Source: Aradus depressus (lineage: Eukaryota > Arthropoda > Insecta > Hemiptera > Aradidae). Taken from it: a stretch of 64,000 nt of DNA. The stretch's first letter is position 1. Each line of letters opens with the position of its first letter. The DNA lies in the NCBI GenBank assembly GCA_963662175.1, contig OY759215.1:56251213-56315212 (forward strand), read 5' to 3'. A program made the position numbers and the translations under genes. The notes below the pieces were generated by a model. That model saw only the letters and a program-made list of their open reading frames with translations, searched no databases and was not told where the DNA came from. Below, in pieces: positions 30,399 through 41,191 of the stretch.

Positions 30399-30598
30399 AT
30401 ATGTTGGATACACATATATTAAGTAGTAGTATAAGTTCGAGTCTTTATATTCATTGCATGAGGATTCATCGTGTTCACAGAGACAGACAGACAGAACATT
30501 TATTTTTACTTTTGGAACCGGGTGGTCGCAAAACATGTAATTCCGTTGAAAACTCGATTACGTAACTTCCTCTTTACTTAGTATAGCTGGGCAAGTTG
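30399..30598 (+). mobile_element. family A element, 3' part
   Basis: TTGGATACACATATATTAAG, ATTCATCGTGTTCACAGAGA, (CAGA)n, GGAACCGGGTGGTCGCAAAA and the end CTTAGTATAGCTGGGCAAGT. Confidence 0.75.
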
Positions 30599-31465
30599 AA
30601 AAAAAAATAAAAATGGCTAAAGCCAAAAATTATGGAGGTCCTTTATTTGCATGATGCATTGGTGTCTGCTGACGTAGGAAATTTGCATTTTATGGAACAT
30701 TAATTCCTTGGGAAGCGAAAGGTTTCCTGCAACATTTATTTATATAGGTCGTCTAGTATATGAGTGAACGTTTAGAGAAAAAACAAATTATACATTTTAT
30801 TTTTTTAGCTACTGCCATCGTTAGGAACGATTTAAATAACAAATAGATAATAAATGAAACTTTATTTACTCATGTAATTTTTTCAAGGTTGAGTAGTAGT
30901 GTAGCCTGTTGAAGGTCTTTTTGGAAAAATGTGTCCCCTTTCTTTATTTATGAACTGCACGCTTCTTGCGAGATCAACTTATAAGGAGACAAAGTATTGT
31001 AAAATGAATAGTAGCGGATACAATATATTATTTTTTCGAAATTGTGGAAAATATATAAGAAACAAAATTGCTGAAATCAGGATTGGTTCGGTAGAATATT
31101 CGTCGAACCGTATACGTTTTAATGATTCGCTAGAATATTATAGTAGTAAATTTCTGTGAGAGAGAAGCCTTTGAAAGTTCTTAAAAAAATAATTCCTGGC
31201 TGAATGCATCCCTTGAAAGTCCTCACGGTTGCAACAAACAACATCTCTGATGACACGTATAGAAATAGTGGTGTGAGAGGAAGGCCATCCAGTGGTAGGT
31301 CCTCGCGATGAAAACTTATCTCGACTACACTGGTCAACAAGGTTTTTTTCCCGTGAATTGATATTTATTTTTTTCATATAGCTATATAAATAAGTATTCA
31401 TAGTTCTATTAAAAAATATTGAAATAAATAGATTATTATCAGATTTCCAGAATATAAGCCAATGT
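30599..31465. other. unassigned AT-rich DNA
   Basis: No recognised element or gene. Open frames near 30929-31340 overlap on both strands and show no domain. Confidence 0.4.
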
Positions 31466-31635
31466 ATTACTTTCCCAGCTAAACGTACCTACAGAGAAAG
31501 TTATGTAATCTCTCGGAAATTCGAAGTTGAATTTTCACCGGAATTACAATAATAATAAAAAAAACTGTTTGTGAACACGATAACTCCCCATAAAATTAAT
31601 GTATCGATAAGAAATTTTGTAAAATATATTTTTAT
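31466..31635 (-). mobile_element. family A element, 3' part, reverse
   Basis: ACTTTCCCAGCTAAACGTAC, GTTATGTAATCTCTCGGAAA, TTTTCACCGGAATTACA and GAACACGATAACTCCCC, in reverse orientation. Confidence 0.72.
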
Positions 31636-32373
31636 TGGGCACTGCCTGTATCAAGAGATCGTTGTGAAGGGTTCCAAATCGAAAAAATTCTGGATTCGGA
31701 TTTCACTTAGCCAAATCGACTTATTTCGAATATATCTCTTGAGTAGGATACAAATGCCCTGACACAAGAGCATGTGGCAACTTCCTCTTTCGTTTAACCG
31801 TGTCAGGTTATGTTACCCGCACCCCTCCCGAACCACCCCCCAGCATCCTCGACATTATTTAGACAACAATATTATTTTATACTTGGTTTCACTTTTATTT
31901 ACTTGGCAGTAGAGTACCTCCAACGGATATTCTCCTATAAGATCTCTCCAATCTACTTTTTGTTAAATATTTTATTATTAATGAAAGTAAATAATTTTAT
32001 TTCTATTGGTTTATTTTTCCAAATGTACTAATATTTTATATTGTTATTATTTTTTGTTAATTTCTTTCTTTGTATTTCGCACATTTACCTATGAGAAAGG
32101 GGCGTAAGAAGGTCCCAAAATATCGTCGTGATAAAGAAAAAAACACTTCTGGAAGAATTATGAAAATATTTCTCATAATTTAAATTGTAATTAAAAATAG
32201 TATCTACTGTAATTAATATTATTATTATTATACTCATTTATTCTTCAACTATTATTGTTATTGAAAACTGACATTATTGCAAAGATATTGTGAAATAATT
32301 CAAATGGACTTGAAAAATAAAATAAAACTTGTTTATTTAATATATTGTCTAATTTCACTAACTATATATACAT
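31636..32373. other. unassigned AT-rich DNA with a Penelope-like relic
   Basis: At about 32090-32130 GGGGCGTAAGAAGGTCCC, AAAATATCGTCGTG resembles the decayed hammerhead family at 29265-29540. Otherwise nothing recognised. Confidence 0.4.
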
Positions 32374-32405
32374 GGGAGTACTTTCGGTATTTCTACCATC
32401 CTCAG
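32374..32405 (-). ncRNA. hammerhead-ribozyme-like core (well formed)
   Basis: CTGAGGA; stem II GGTA-GAAA-TACC (perfect, GNRA-type loop); GAAA; GTAC; then TC. All core positions match CUGANGA...GAAA...UH. Stem III GUAC is self-complementary. Confidence 0.62.
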
Positions 32406-32458
32406 CCAAAAGCATAAGAGATAAGACTGGAAAAAAGTCTTATCTCTTATGCTTTTGG
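32406..32458. repeat. perfect 23-bp palindrome next to the hammerhead core
   Basis: CCAAAAGCATAAGAGATAAG... (32406-32428) is exactly complementary to 32436-32458, loop GGAAAAA. It directly abuts the core at 32374-32405. Confidence 0.9.
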
Positions 32459-32930
32459 CCTCTACTTTAGTTCAGATTAATTATAATTTGGGTTTAACTT
32501 GTTATAAGTTAGTTTCTACAGGACCGTAACAAGTTAGTCGAAAGATAATTTTCTTTTGATTCGGAGCTCACTTCTGCTTTATTCATGAACCGGAGGATTT
32601 TGGTACTTAGCATATCAATATTATTAAAGAAAGTGAAAAAATGTTTTGTAACCAACCATGAATCAAACATTTCCTCTTTCTACGAGATAAAAAAAAGTAT
32701 AATCCGGATCACACACACACTGGACGCTTCTGTAGAATAATAAGTACAAACGTGATAATAATATTTTTATTAAACAGTGTACACCAACAACGACAACTGA
32801 ATTTTGATACATTTATGAATAATGTAATATAGCAAATAGCTGTTGATATATATATATATATATATTGTAGCATCTGCCTTGGATTTTTACCAGAAATACA
32901 TTCAGACATGTCTCCATCTAATACCTACAC
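32459..32930. other. unassigned AT-rich DNA
   Basis: Contains a (TA)n run at about 32848-32866. No gene. Confidence 0.4.
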
Positions 32931-33252
32931 GAGGGCGCCGGTTGCTCAGTGATATGCCTACTTGATTACAGAGCTCAAAATCGCGATTTAAAGACCCAGT
33001 TGAGGCTCTTAGTATTTTTTTATCTGGCAGGTAAAAAAAAAATTGAGCATGCCGTCCTTTGGATGGGAAGTTAACGATGGTCCCGAGCCTGTAAGATGTC
33101 AGGTCACGGTAAACCCCTACATAAGGTAACTAAACCTGGGTAGGCAAAATGTATGACTCCCACAGTAGAGTCGGGCTCATGTCCACCAAAGCGACGAAAG
33201 AGCGCTCTGGTAGTAGGCGATATGACCTCGTAGTTGCCCGGGCATGAGTCAT
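32931..33252 (+). mobile_element. SINE, near full length, older subfamily
   Basis: GAGGGCGCCGGTTGCTCAGT head, damaged B box (CGCGATTTAAAGACCC), central domain, and TAACTAAACCTGGGTAGGCA (the variant shared with other old copies). It ends GGGCATGAGTCATTG and abuts a family A end. Confidence 0.9.
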
Positions 33253-33470
33253 TGCCCTTCCCCAGATATACGAAGTATTATGGGAAATTTAATCGGTCAG
33301 AAAACAAAATAATTGCTGTCTATTTGTGGTCTGCGTCTGTGTACACGATAACTCCCGACAGAAGGAATATTTCAAAACATAATTTTATACGTATATCCAG
33401 AACCCTATGTTAACATTAATTTCAGCCAAATCGGCCAAATGGAGGGAGAGCTCAACTCAAAAAACGCTGT
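33253..33470 (-). mobile_element. family A element, 3' part, reverse
   Basis: CTTCCCCAGATATACGAAGT at the terminus, AATCGGTCAGAAAAC, ACACGATAACTCCCGACAG and CAGCCAAATCGGCCAAATG. The 5' block resumes at about 33733 (CCCCTATGTAAGACAACTAT), so about 250 bp of other sequence interrupts it. Confidence 0.72.
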
Positions 33471-33732
33471 ACTGCTGAGGTACGTGACCGAAGAGGAGTC
33501 CAGGCTAGTCCTGGAGCAGGTCCCTCTGCCATGCCCGCTAGAGACGTCGTCGCGGATTTGTGGGGAGAGTGTTCGTGGATAATTGCAAAATAAGTGGATT
33601 GGCGTGATGATGGTGTTTGAAAATTTTGATATCGTGTCTTGCTTGATAACAGAAGGTACAAATGGGATGTTGAGGTCATTATGTAATGTGAGGTTGGAAA
33701 TGTAAAATGGCGCATTGATTAGGATTCAGAAG
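33471..33732. other. insertion of unknown origin within family A
   Basis: A GC-richer segment between the two parts of a family A element. On the minus strand it is open for much of its length (33452-33715), but the translation has no motif I recognise. Possibly another element fragment. Confidence 0.35.
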
Positions 33733-33865
33733 CCCCTATGTAAGACAACTATAGATTTTTAGCACAAACGGACGATTGGTTTTGGAGGGAGAATTCGTGC
33801 TGAGGGTACCGGGGATATAATTGCCGGAGATACAATAGTCCCCCCCCCCCCCCCCCCCCCCCCCA
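33733..33865 (-). mobile_element. family A element, 5' part, reverse, with poly(C)
   Basis: AAGACAACTATAGATTTTTA, GAATTCGTGCTG and TAATTGCCGGA, then a run of about 24 C's at 33841-33864. Confidence 0.6.
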
Positions 33866-34147
33866 CATGTCATTTTGGATAGATACAAACGAGAAATGCA
33901 TAACTCACCATTTACTAACAGTTGTTCGTTTAGAAGCAATTATTCTGAACGCAATCTCTCGGCTTCCGAATGTACGAACATTTTATAGCCCAAAACAGTC
34001 TACATTAACAAAATTATGAGTTCTAGAGTGTACAAAATAACACACAAAATATAACACATTAATCCGACTTAAAGGTCTAACTTTAACATTCTGGGCCACA
34101 AATGGATTTTACAAATTCATTCTTAACGCCTACATAATTTATATAAA

Positions 34148-34178
<31 letters not shown>

Positions 34179-34787
34179 TATTAACTTCTGAATAGTGGGT
34201 ATATTTTCGCTGTCGTTCATTATCCACTCGAGTCTCACAGGAACTTACATACACCGGCCTCTAAAGATAGAGCTGACGTTATACACTTCATGCAAGGATT
34301 TTTCTAAATGAAATATTTAATGAATAAATACTTACAATAGATAATGATGCTTACAATAAATTATGTAAATGGGCATCCAAAGTAAGCTAAAATCGTATAA
34401 ATATTTATACAATGGTATTGGATGGACAGAGGTAATTCCTGATTGAATGTTATCGTCTTACTCAATAGACTGAACTGAGTAAGGTTCTAAAGGCTGAAAA
34501 CAATGTTCGTTGTTTCTTGTTGTATAACATTCTCAAAAATGTTTTGGGAAAAAAATGTCTGGCAACGTCTTTTTACGAAGACAGCCGATTTTTAACGAAT
34601 GGATATTTTGTTTATTTGGTGGTATTCACTTTCTGATTGAATATCCTCACGAATCATGCCACTAGGATTATGTAACACAAAATTGTACACTGCATATATT
34701 TGCATATTTCAGCATTAATGCATATTTTTAAAATATTTAGAATAGAATCAGATAATAGATATACTACTGTTTTACATACCACATGTA
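33866..34787. other. unassigned AT-rich DNA with (ATT)n
   Basis: An ATT microsatellite of about 10 units at 34150-34179. No gene or mobile element recognised in the rest. Confidence 0.45.
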
Positions 34788-34848
34788 GTTAGTTACTCTG
34801 ACTCATGCCCCATCCATCGCCTACTACCACAGCGCTGTTTTCGTCGTT
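34788..34848 (-). mobile_element. SINE 3' fragment
   Basis: GTTAGTTACTCTGACTCATG and CGCCTACTACCACAGCGCTG. Only the last part of the family remains. Confidence 0.7.
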
Positions 34849-34899
34849 TCTCCTTGTATTTAATATACAAATTTTTAAAAAAACATTTATTTTTCTTCT

Positions 34900-35030
34900 T
34901 ACTTCCCCAGGTATGGGAGAGAGTCGGTCAGAAATTCAATGATGAGACCACGAGAATTTCATGTCCTTCGATTCGATAATTCCAAAAATGAAAACTAAAT
35001 TTCAGTTTGTCTGCTATGCGTGTGTGGGAG
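34900..35030 (-). mobile_element. family A element, 3' end, reverse
   Basis: TTACTTCCCCAGGTATGGGA, CGGTCAGAAATTCAATGATG, GAATTTCATGTCCTTCG and ATTCCAAAAATGAAAAC. Confidence 0.68.
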
Positions 35031-35311
35031 GTAACAAACTTCTCGGCTATTATGATTGAAAATAAAATATTAGTTGATCCGATTTTTAAGAAAATTAAAT
35101 ATGCTAATTGAGTTATTACCGAAAGTGCTCATTATAATAGCTTGAATATACATTGAGTAGTAACTGACCGAACCTTAGAGGTTATTTCGTATATTGACCG
35201 TAATTATAACTTAAAAAACTCATTTTATCATCCTCCGATGTATAAAACTGTAACTAGTTCTATCCGGTAATTATTGTCAATTTGTCGCCCTGCTTCTGTA
35301 TGTTAACAAAA

Positions 35312-35490
35312 GTCGTGGGTCAATCAACGACAATATACTTCCCCAGAACGAATTAATCAATTAAAGTTTCGCTCTCCCTCAGAATCTAATTTACCCATTT
35401 GGTTGAATCATTACTTCGGCAGTTATGGTTTTAGTGGTAGTTATTTTGGTTTTTTGTGCTGAACCCTTCCTCCATTTTAAGGCATATTTT
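35312..35490 (+). mobile_element. family A element, 5' part
   Basis: CAATCAACGACAATATACTT, CCCCAGAACGAATTAATCAA, CGCTCTCCCTCAGAATC and TTATTTTGGTTTTTTGTGCT. Truncated. Confidence 0.72.
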
Positions 35491-36065
35491 GGCATTTTTT
35501 ACAGCACATGAATACTCTATCTACTAATGACCTTCGAGACTTAACTTTAATCTAATAAACCCTTGAATTGGGAAATCTTGGCGGTTGAGGGCTATTTCGC
35601 TCTGTTAAAAAATATTCGAAGCCTCAGAAATTATTTTTAATTCAATTTTTTCAGTCACGTTAAAAGTCTACTCTTTAATATAGTATATTCAAATGACTGA
35701 ATAAAATGTTAATATCTCAAAAACGAAATTTCGCTTCAATTCAGAAAAAAATAAATGTGCTAAAACTTTGATGTGGCATTAGTATGATGATGATTTAGGA
35801 ATGTGAAAAGCACTTAGGAGGGCTAAATGAAAGTTGTGAGGGGTAAGTGGCTGATTGGCTGAAGGTGAGAGGAGAAACGAAACAGTCAGGTATCTTGTCT
35901 GATCATGCAGCCAACCAAGCTCCAAGGTGAAGGTAAACTTGGAGCAGCACAACACGAACCTACTCAGCGGTGCCAATCTGCACCAGGGAGGCAACCTGCA
36001 GAAAGGTAAAGCAGCTGATGCATATAAAGGATATAAGTATCTTTAAAGAGTTCCTTATTTATAAG
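35491..36065. other. unassigned DNA
   Basis: No recognised element. A 71-codon minus-strand frame at 35779-35994 has no known domain. Confidence 0.4.
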
Positions 36066-36067
36066 TA

Positions 36068-36840
36068 CAGTAAAATCCGGTTATAACGATATTCAAGGGA
36101 GCAAGAAAAATACATCGTTATATCCGGAACCAAACTGTTAAACCTACATACAAATGTATGGGCTTGTTAGTGAAAAACAAGGTGTTTTACAATGATCATA
36201 ACGAGAAAGTTTACATATTTTTATTTACTTTTTAAAATTTACATAAAATTTACTTACATACATTTGTAACTGTATACATAAATTATGTATACACATGATT
36301 ACATATGTATTAACTTTCCACAAAAAAATCAGTTATTTTAGTTTTCTTGCTTTTTTTTTAAGTATAAATTTTTGCTTACATGGTTATGAAGTTCCGAAGT
36401 CACGATCCCTACGAAGGCAAAGGAAAGACTAATCTGAAACTAGAAATATACGCACTAGAAGGGAAGAAGGGAGTTCGAAGAAAATTCTACAAGGGGGAAA
36501 TGGTATGTTTGAAAATGGAATGACTCATTGCGCTCGGAAAGAGTAAACAAGAACTCTGTTTAATAAAACCCTTTTCTATAATGTTCGTATTTTTCATCCG
36601 TTCAAAACTCATACCGTTTTACCCAATTATGTATGTATGTGCGTATGTACATACATATTATATCGTTATAACCGGAATGAAAAAACAACTTTTTCTTATG
36701 TTTTAGATAGTTTTATACGGAATATCGTTATACCTAACATCGTTATATCCTGATTTATTTCTTCACTTTTAAATAGCAAACCAAACTAGATACGGGTTTT
36801 ACATCGTTATATCAGGAATCGTTATAAAAGTATTTTACTG
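36068..36840. mobile_element. pogo/Tigger-like MITE, 773 bp
   Basis: CAGTAAAATCCGGTTATAAC at the left and GTTATAAAAGTATTTTACTG at the right form inverted ends, and TA flanks both sides. Several ATCGTTATA(W)CCGGAA-like words repeat near both ends (36112, 36661, 36725 and 36806). No transposase. CAGTAA..TTACTG ends and TA targets are typical of the pogo branch of Tc1/mariner. Confidence 0.75.
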
Positions 36841-37144
36841 TATGTATTTAGGAGTTCTTTATTTATAAAATGGTATTTAAACATAAAATGGGAAACTTTT
36901 TTACCATTATTATTTTTAAATATTTAACCTTTCTTTATAAAATGGTAAAACAATTACCAAACCGAATTAATAAATTAATACATGCATTTGAAAACTTTAC
37001 CACCAACCCGACCATAATATATATATATATATATATATTAGAAGACTGGGCTTGATTTATGCGAAAACGATTGGTTCCATAGAAAAATCGTCCATTACAA
37101 AAAATATTCCGTAAGAAATTTCTGACAAACATATAAGAAAGTAA
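36841..37144. other. AT-rich DNA with family E remnant
   Basis: 37040-37130 (ACGATTGGTTCCATAG, ATATTCCGTAAGAAATTTC) resembles family E at 44240-44310. A (TA)n run lies at 37018-37038. Confidence 0.4.
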
Positions 37145-37154
37145 AAATACATTG

Positions 37155-37334
37155 GAGGGCGCTGGTAGCTCAGTGGTATGCGTGCTTGCTTACTGAACTC
37201 AACATCGCGGGTTCGAAACCCGGCCGAGGCCCTTAGTTAAAGACCCTACCCAAGTGAATAAAACTTTAGGATAAGCAAAATGCGATGTGACCTTGTAGTT
37301 AAAGCCCGGGCATGTGTCAAAATAACTAATAACG
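37155..37334 (+). mobile_element. SINE with internal deletion, 10-bp TSD
   Basis: Intact head (GCTGGTAGCTCAGTGG and GGTTCGAAACCCGG). It then jumps from CCCTTAGTT to AAAGACCCTACCC, losing the central domain, and ends GGGCATGTGTCAAAATAACT. AAATACATTG duplicates at 37145-37154 and 37335-37344, so this deleted form may have been mobile as such. Confidence 0.9.
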
Positions 37335-37661
37335 AAATACATTGTTGATTTTTTTGGACTTTTATATTATCAAAAATTAAACCGTGCTCAATATAATAAG
37401 TTAGTTTTGATTATCATTACGTCTTTCATATCATTTCCTTGTCCAGTTAGATAGTAGCAAAGTTTTCATGCGTTTTATTCTAATAAATTTCTGTTTATTT
37501 CAAGATAAATTTGAGAAAATTGACGCAGTCAGTTTTTATGAACGTCATCTGTTGACAAGGTCAGCTTATGTTTTCTGGTTTTAAATGAGTGCGGAGCTAC
37601 TTATAAGGTAACGTTTTTGAGGTTAATACAATTCGGTTGTTTTCACTACATATTTTGACGA

Positions 37662-37694
<33 letters not shown>

Positions 37695-37696
37695 TA

Positions 37697-37930
37697 TGGG
37701 AATACCGGTAATGCACTTCCCCATACAAATTTGTCAACTAAGTTTTCGCGCTCCCTCTGAAACCAATTTATCGATTTATTCGAAAATCAATAAGTTTCTT
37801 ACTCGGAGGCTCCTAATTCCTCTTACCAAACTGCGTGCTTGGTACGATTACAATAGAAGTTAACATTTGCATGTCAACCCCACCCCCCCCTCCCCCCCAG
37901 TGTCTTCGATATCGATCACTTTGAGGATCT
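37697..37930 (+). mobile_element. family A element, 5' part
   Basis: GAATACCGGTAATGCACTTC, CCCATACAAATTTGTCAAC and CGCGCTCCCTCTGAAACC. The rest is degraded, with C-rich tracts at 37877-37898. Confidence 0.65.
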
Positions 37931-37992
37931 CTCATGTAAGTAAGCTATGAGTATAAGAGAACAATAAACATCCATTCTGGTAAAAAAATAAT

Positions 37993-38825
37993 TGTGTAAA
38001 ATAGTATAAATAATAATTGAATTAATAATAATGAAATAAACAATAAATTACCACATTTCCTGTAAAACTTTTCTAACTGGTCTTTTACTAAATTTTGATT
38101 TCTACAGTAGTTTCCGAGAAGGGCCCTAAAAAAATATCAAAAGTTCAAGCCGTGCAATTTTGAAGAAAGTGTACGTATAACAAACTTTTCATTTGGATTT
38201 CTAAAGAGATGCCATATTTTATTTTTTTATTTTTTCATAATATTAAATCTAATCGAAAGGTTTTTAAATTATTTTACTAGTTAACAGGGGAAATGAATAG
38301 CATAGAAATTACGAGAACATTTGAATATATTTTCTTACATCTACATTATAAAATTAAAAACTAAACATTGAAACAAAAATCAAAAGAAAAATTGTAAAAA
38401 AAATAAATCTTTAAAACTATTTCAATCTTTTTTTAATTGTTTTATTTTGTTGATCATTCTTCAAATCAAAGCTATATATTTTTGGGCATATATATTTTGT
38501 AATTATAAATAAATAAAGTATCTTCTTTGCGCATCAATTTTACTGGTAATTCACACCTATTTAGTTCATCACATCTTAATCCTAAAAACAACTCTCTGTC
38601 CATCCTCACATCTCAACCCAGACCACACACCATTGACTCCTCTACACTAATTATTCAACAACAACTGATGGCCGTGTTTTGTTTTCTACTCATTTGTTTT
38701 AAAAGAAAATGCATTCATGTTATTTATTTACTAATTCAGTTGCTTATTGGATTTTATAGAAAAATAAATATAATTAATTTTTTAATATTAATAATTTAAA
38801 TGTGTGTATTTTTTATACATCACAC
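37993..38825 (+). mobile_element. solo LTR, family L, copy 3
   Basis: 833 bp, TGTGTAAAAT to ATACATCACA, very close to the copy at 20969-21855 (reversed). No clean TSD found. The 90-codon frame at 38527-38799 lies inside the repeat and is not a gene. Confidence 0.82.
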
Positions 38826-39075
38826 CATAATGTAGTTTCATGATGAATCTTTTAAGATTTGAAATTAAGATTCGCTCAGCGATAGCTTGTATGAAAGACG
38901 ATTTGTCACAATTGCGTTTAGTTGAACGCTCAGATAACGGCCTCGGCAGGAACTGTAACTATAAATTACACCAACCTGCCCACTGACCAGCCAATCTGTC
39001 ACCGGTCCAATCAGTCCTTTCGATAAGTGGGCCTGAGGAAGGGACGCTAAACCTTTCATCATCATAGAAAACGGA

Positions 39076-39660
39076 CCCTTTTATAACAAACTGTCAGTCA
39101 CTAGGATTAGTTCGCCTGCACTACCCTCAACAACCTAAACCTAACCAATGATAATAAGGTGATCTAAATTGAAACCATTTTATAAGGTTAGATTAGGTTT
39201 TATTACTCATGCCCGGACTTTAACTACGAGGTCATATCGCCTACTACCAGAGCGCTCTTTCGTTACTCTCGTGGACATGAGCCCGACTCTACTGTGGGAG
39301 TCCTAAATTTTGCCTACCCTAAATTGTTATTCACCTAGGGTAGGGGTCTTTAACGAGTACCTGACATCGTACAGGCTCGGGACCATCGCTTAGCGTTCCA
39401 TCCGAAGGACGGCGTGCTTAAGTTTATTTTACCTCCCAGATAAAATAAACTAAGGCCTCCGTCGGGTTTCGAACCCAACCATTTTAAAACAAACTGTTAG
39501 TTACTCCAATAATATTGCCTAGACAACCACAAATAACCCAAAAATCCTAACCAATGATAACACTGTTATTTAGACTGAAAACAATTTATAATATATTGTC
39601 AGTTACTAGAATTAGTTGCAATGCATTAAAATAAATAACTCAACTATCTTAAATCATACG
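39076..39660 (+). repeat. about 105-bp tandem repeat, three units, split by a SINE
   Basis: Units begin TTTATAACAAACTGTCAGT (39078), TTTAAAACAAACTGTTAGT (39483) and TTTATAATATATTGTCAGT (39587). Each holds AACCTAACCAATGATAA-like or equivalent sequence. The first unit's end is duplicated around the SINE insertion. The third unit is partial. Confidence 0.7.
39186..39476 (-). mobile_element. SINE, 5'-truncated at the B box, 13-bp TSD
   Basis: CCTAATC-type tail, complete 3' and central regions. It stops at GGGTTTCGAACCC, so the A-box part is missing. AACCATTTTATAA (39173-39185) and AACCATTTTAAAA (39477-39489) are the target duplication with one change. 5' truncation with a proper TSD fits LINE-type target-primed insertion. 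Confidence 0.92.
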
Positions 39661-40127
39661 AGCTTTTCTACATGACTAAATCTTGAAGACCGTTGTGTGT
39701 TTAGCCGAGTATGATGCGAATATGAGTGATCGTATATTCACGAGATATGCTGGCTATTGCCAACTAATAGACTATGTGGCATCCAACAATTTTAAATGGG
39801 GGAAGCGCTGATGGGAAAAAAGCCCCACAACTTGTTTTTTAACAATAACAATGTGTGGCATATAATTTCAAAGGATTCGATGAGACCAGTTCATTAATTT
39901 GTGACAAAAGAAAATATTTAAATCCTTCCCCCAAAAAGTGTTGTTTATACGAAGCGAAGTTATCCACTGAACCACCAAAGAGCTGTTAGATTGTAGTCAC
40001 GCGAGTCTTAAGACTGTCTCTATGCCGGCAACTTGTACAACACTGTCAGATCGATTAGGTAGTAGCTAGATACAATAACAAAACAATTCTATATTATACG
40101 TTCTATTATAAATATATAAACATTCCA
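39661..40127. other. unassigned DNA
   Basis: No recognised element or gene. Confidence 0.4.
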
Positions 40128-40730
40128 ACGAAGTACAAGGGAAGTTATATTATCGTTCAGAAATTCGATGTCTAATTTTCACTGGAATTTCATGTTTATC
40201 GACCTCTGATTTCAAAAATGAAAAAAAAAAAGTCCTGTGTGTCTTGGAGCACGATAACTCTCGAGAGAACGAACAGGACCACACAAAATTTTATATCTGT
40301 ATCCAGTACCCTAAAAGGCCAACATATATTAATTTTCAGCCAAATCGGACAAAGAGAAATTAGAGGGGAAGCTTAACACAAAAACCCCAATAATTGCCAA
40401 ATGTATCGACCTGAAATTGTATACGTAAATCCAAAGCCTCGTGAGGACGAGCCTTATTAGTTTTCCGCCGAATCGGCTTAAACTGTACTCAAAAACCCTA
40501 ATAACTAACTATGTAATGACGTATCGACACGCCATGACCCAATAAGAACAACATCTCATAACTAAATCAGCCAAAATGGAAGGGAGCGATCAGGAGAACA
40601 TTTAAACGAATGTATCAACACAAAATATAGTATGAGGGACTCAGAAGCCCTAAGAAGAAGAGCAAAAACATCGTTGATTAATTCGCGCAGGAGAAATATA
40701 TTGCCAATGATTCACCGACCGAAAATTAAT
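40128..40730 (-). mobile_element. family A element, full length, reverse
   Basis: The terminus at 40128 is AAGTACAAGGGAAGTTATAT (decayed hairpin), followed by the 3' block. Three internal units recur at about 40310, 40430 and 40535 (each with CCxAATCRG and RATGTATCGACxYGAAATT words). The reversed 5' block follows and ends GATTCACCGACCG at about 40723. Confidence 0.8.
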
Positions 40731-40779
40731 ACTTCATTGTTCTACCTGGACCTCACAACTGGAGAAGCATTAACAGACG

Positions 40780-41102
40780 TTCGAAAATAGTAGGTCCGGT
40801 CAAGGATAGAGAAACCCGTGGGTGGAGAATCAGAACAAACAGGGAGCTGAGGGACATCGTCTGCTGGCCATACCCGAACGGATCACTGAATGTCATAGGA
40901 CATATCCTGGACGCTTAGGTCCAAGGAGTCTGAACACGAGGAAGAGGAAGACCACGGATGAGATGAACTGACCTGTTGCAGCAGGATGCCGTGGAACACC
41001 ATATGGTGACCTGGCGACCGGTGGCGCAGGATAGATAGCGGTGGAGGAGGCTGGTGTAGGCGGATAAGGATCTTCAGGGTCCGTCCTCAACGGAATGAGA
41101 GG
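40780..41102 (+). pseudogene. LINE reverse-transcriptase C-terminal relic
   Basis: Translation with stops gives RTNRELRDI, then TRGRGRPRMR and TDLLQQDAVEHHMVTWRPVA followed by QDR*RWRRLV. The (R)GRPR.R..D.......W..LAQDR.RWR.LV pattern is the conserved C-terminal tail of LINE (endonuclease-reverse transcriptase) proteins. Only the end survives, with at least four stops or shifts. Confidence 0.7.
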
Positions 41103-41191
41103 GCGACCGGTGTCGCAGGATAGATCGCGGTAGAGGAGGCAGGTGTAGACGAATAAGGATCTTCAGGGTCCGTCCTCAACGGAATGAGAGT
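41014..41191 (+). repeat. 89-bp tandem duplication within the LINE tail
   Basis: GCGACCGGTGGCGCAGGATA at 41014 and GCGACCGGTGTCGCAGGATA at 41103 start two units of 89 bp that differ at a handful of positions. Confidence 0.9.

Noticed and set aside
33452..33715. Minus-strand ORF of 87 codons as a gene
   Set aside because: No recognisable domain, crosses the boundary between an unknown insert and family A.
747..38825. Two same-strand family L LTRs as ends of one 38-kb element
   Set aside because: They differ markedly in sequence, lie too far apart, and many unrelated insertions and no coding region lie between.
39076..39180. AACCTAAACCTAACC words as interstitial telomere
   Set aside because: Only one to two pentamers, part of the 105-bp unit.
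41014..41191. Direct repeats considered as CRISPR or satellite
   Set aside because: Only two adjacent units without spacers, inside a LINE relic in a eukaryotic context.
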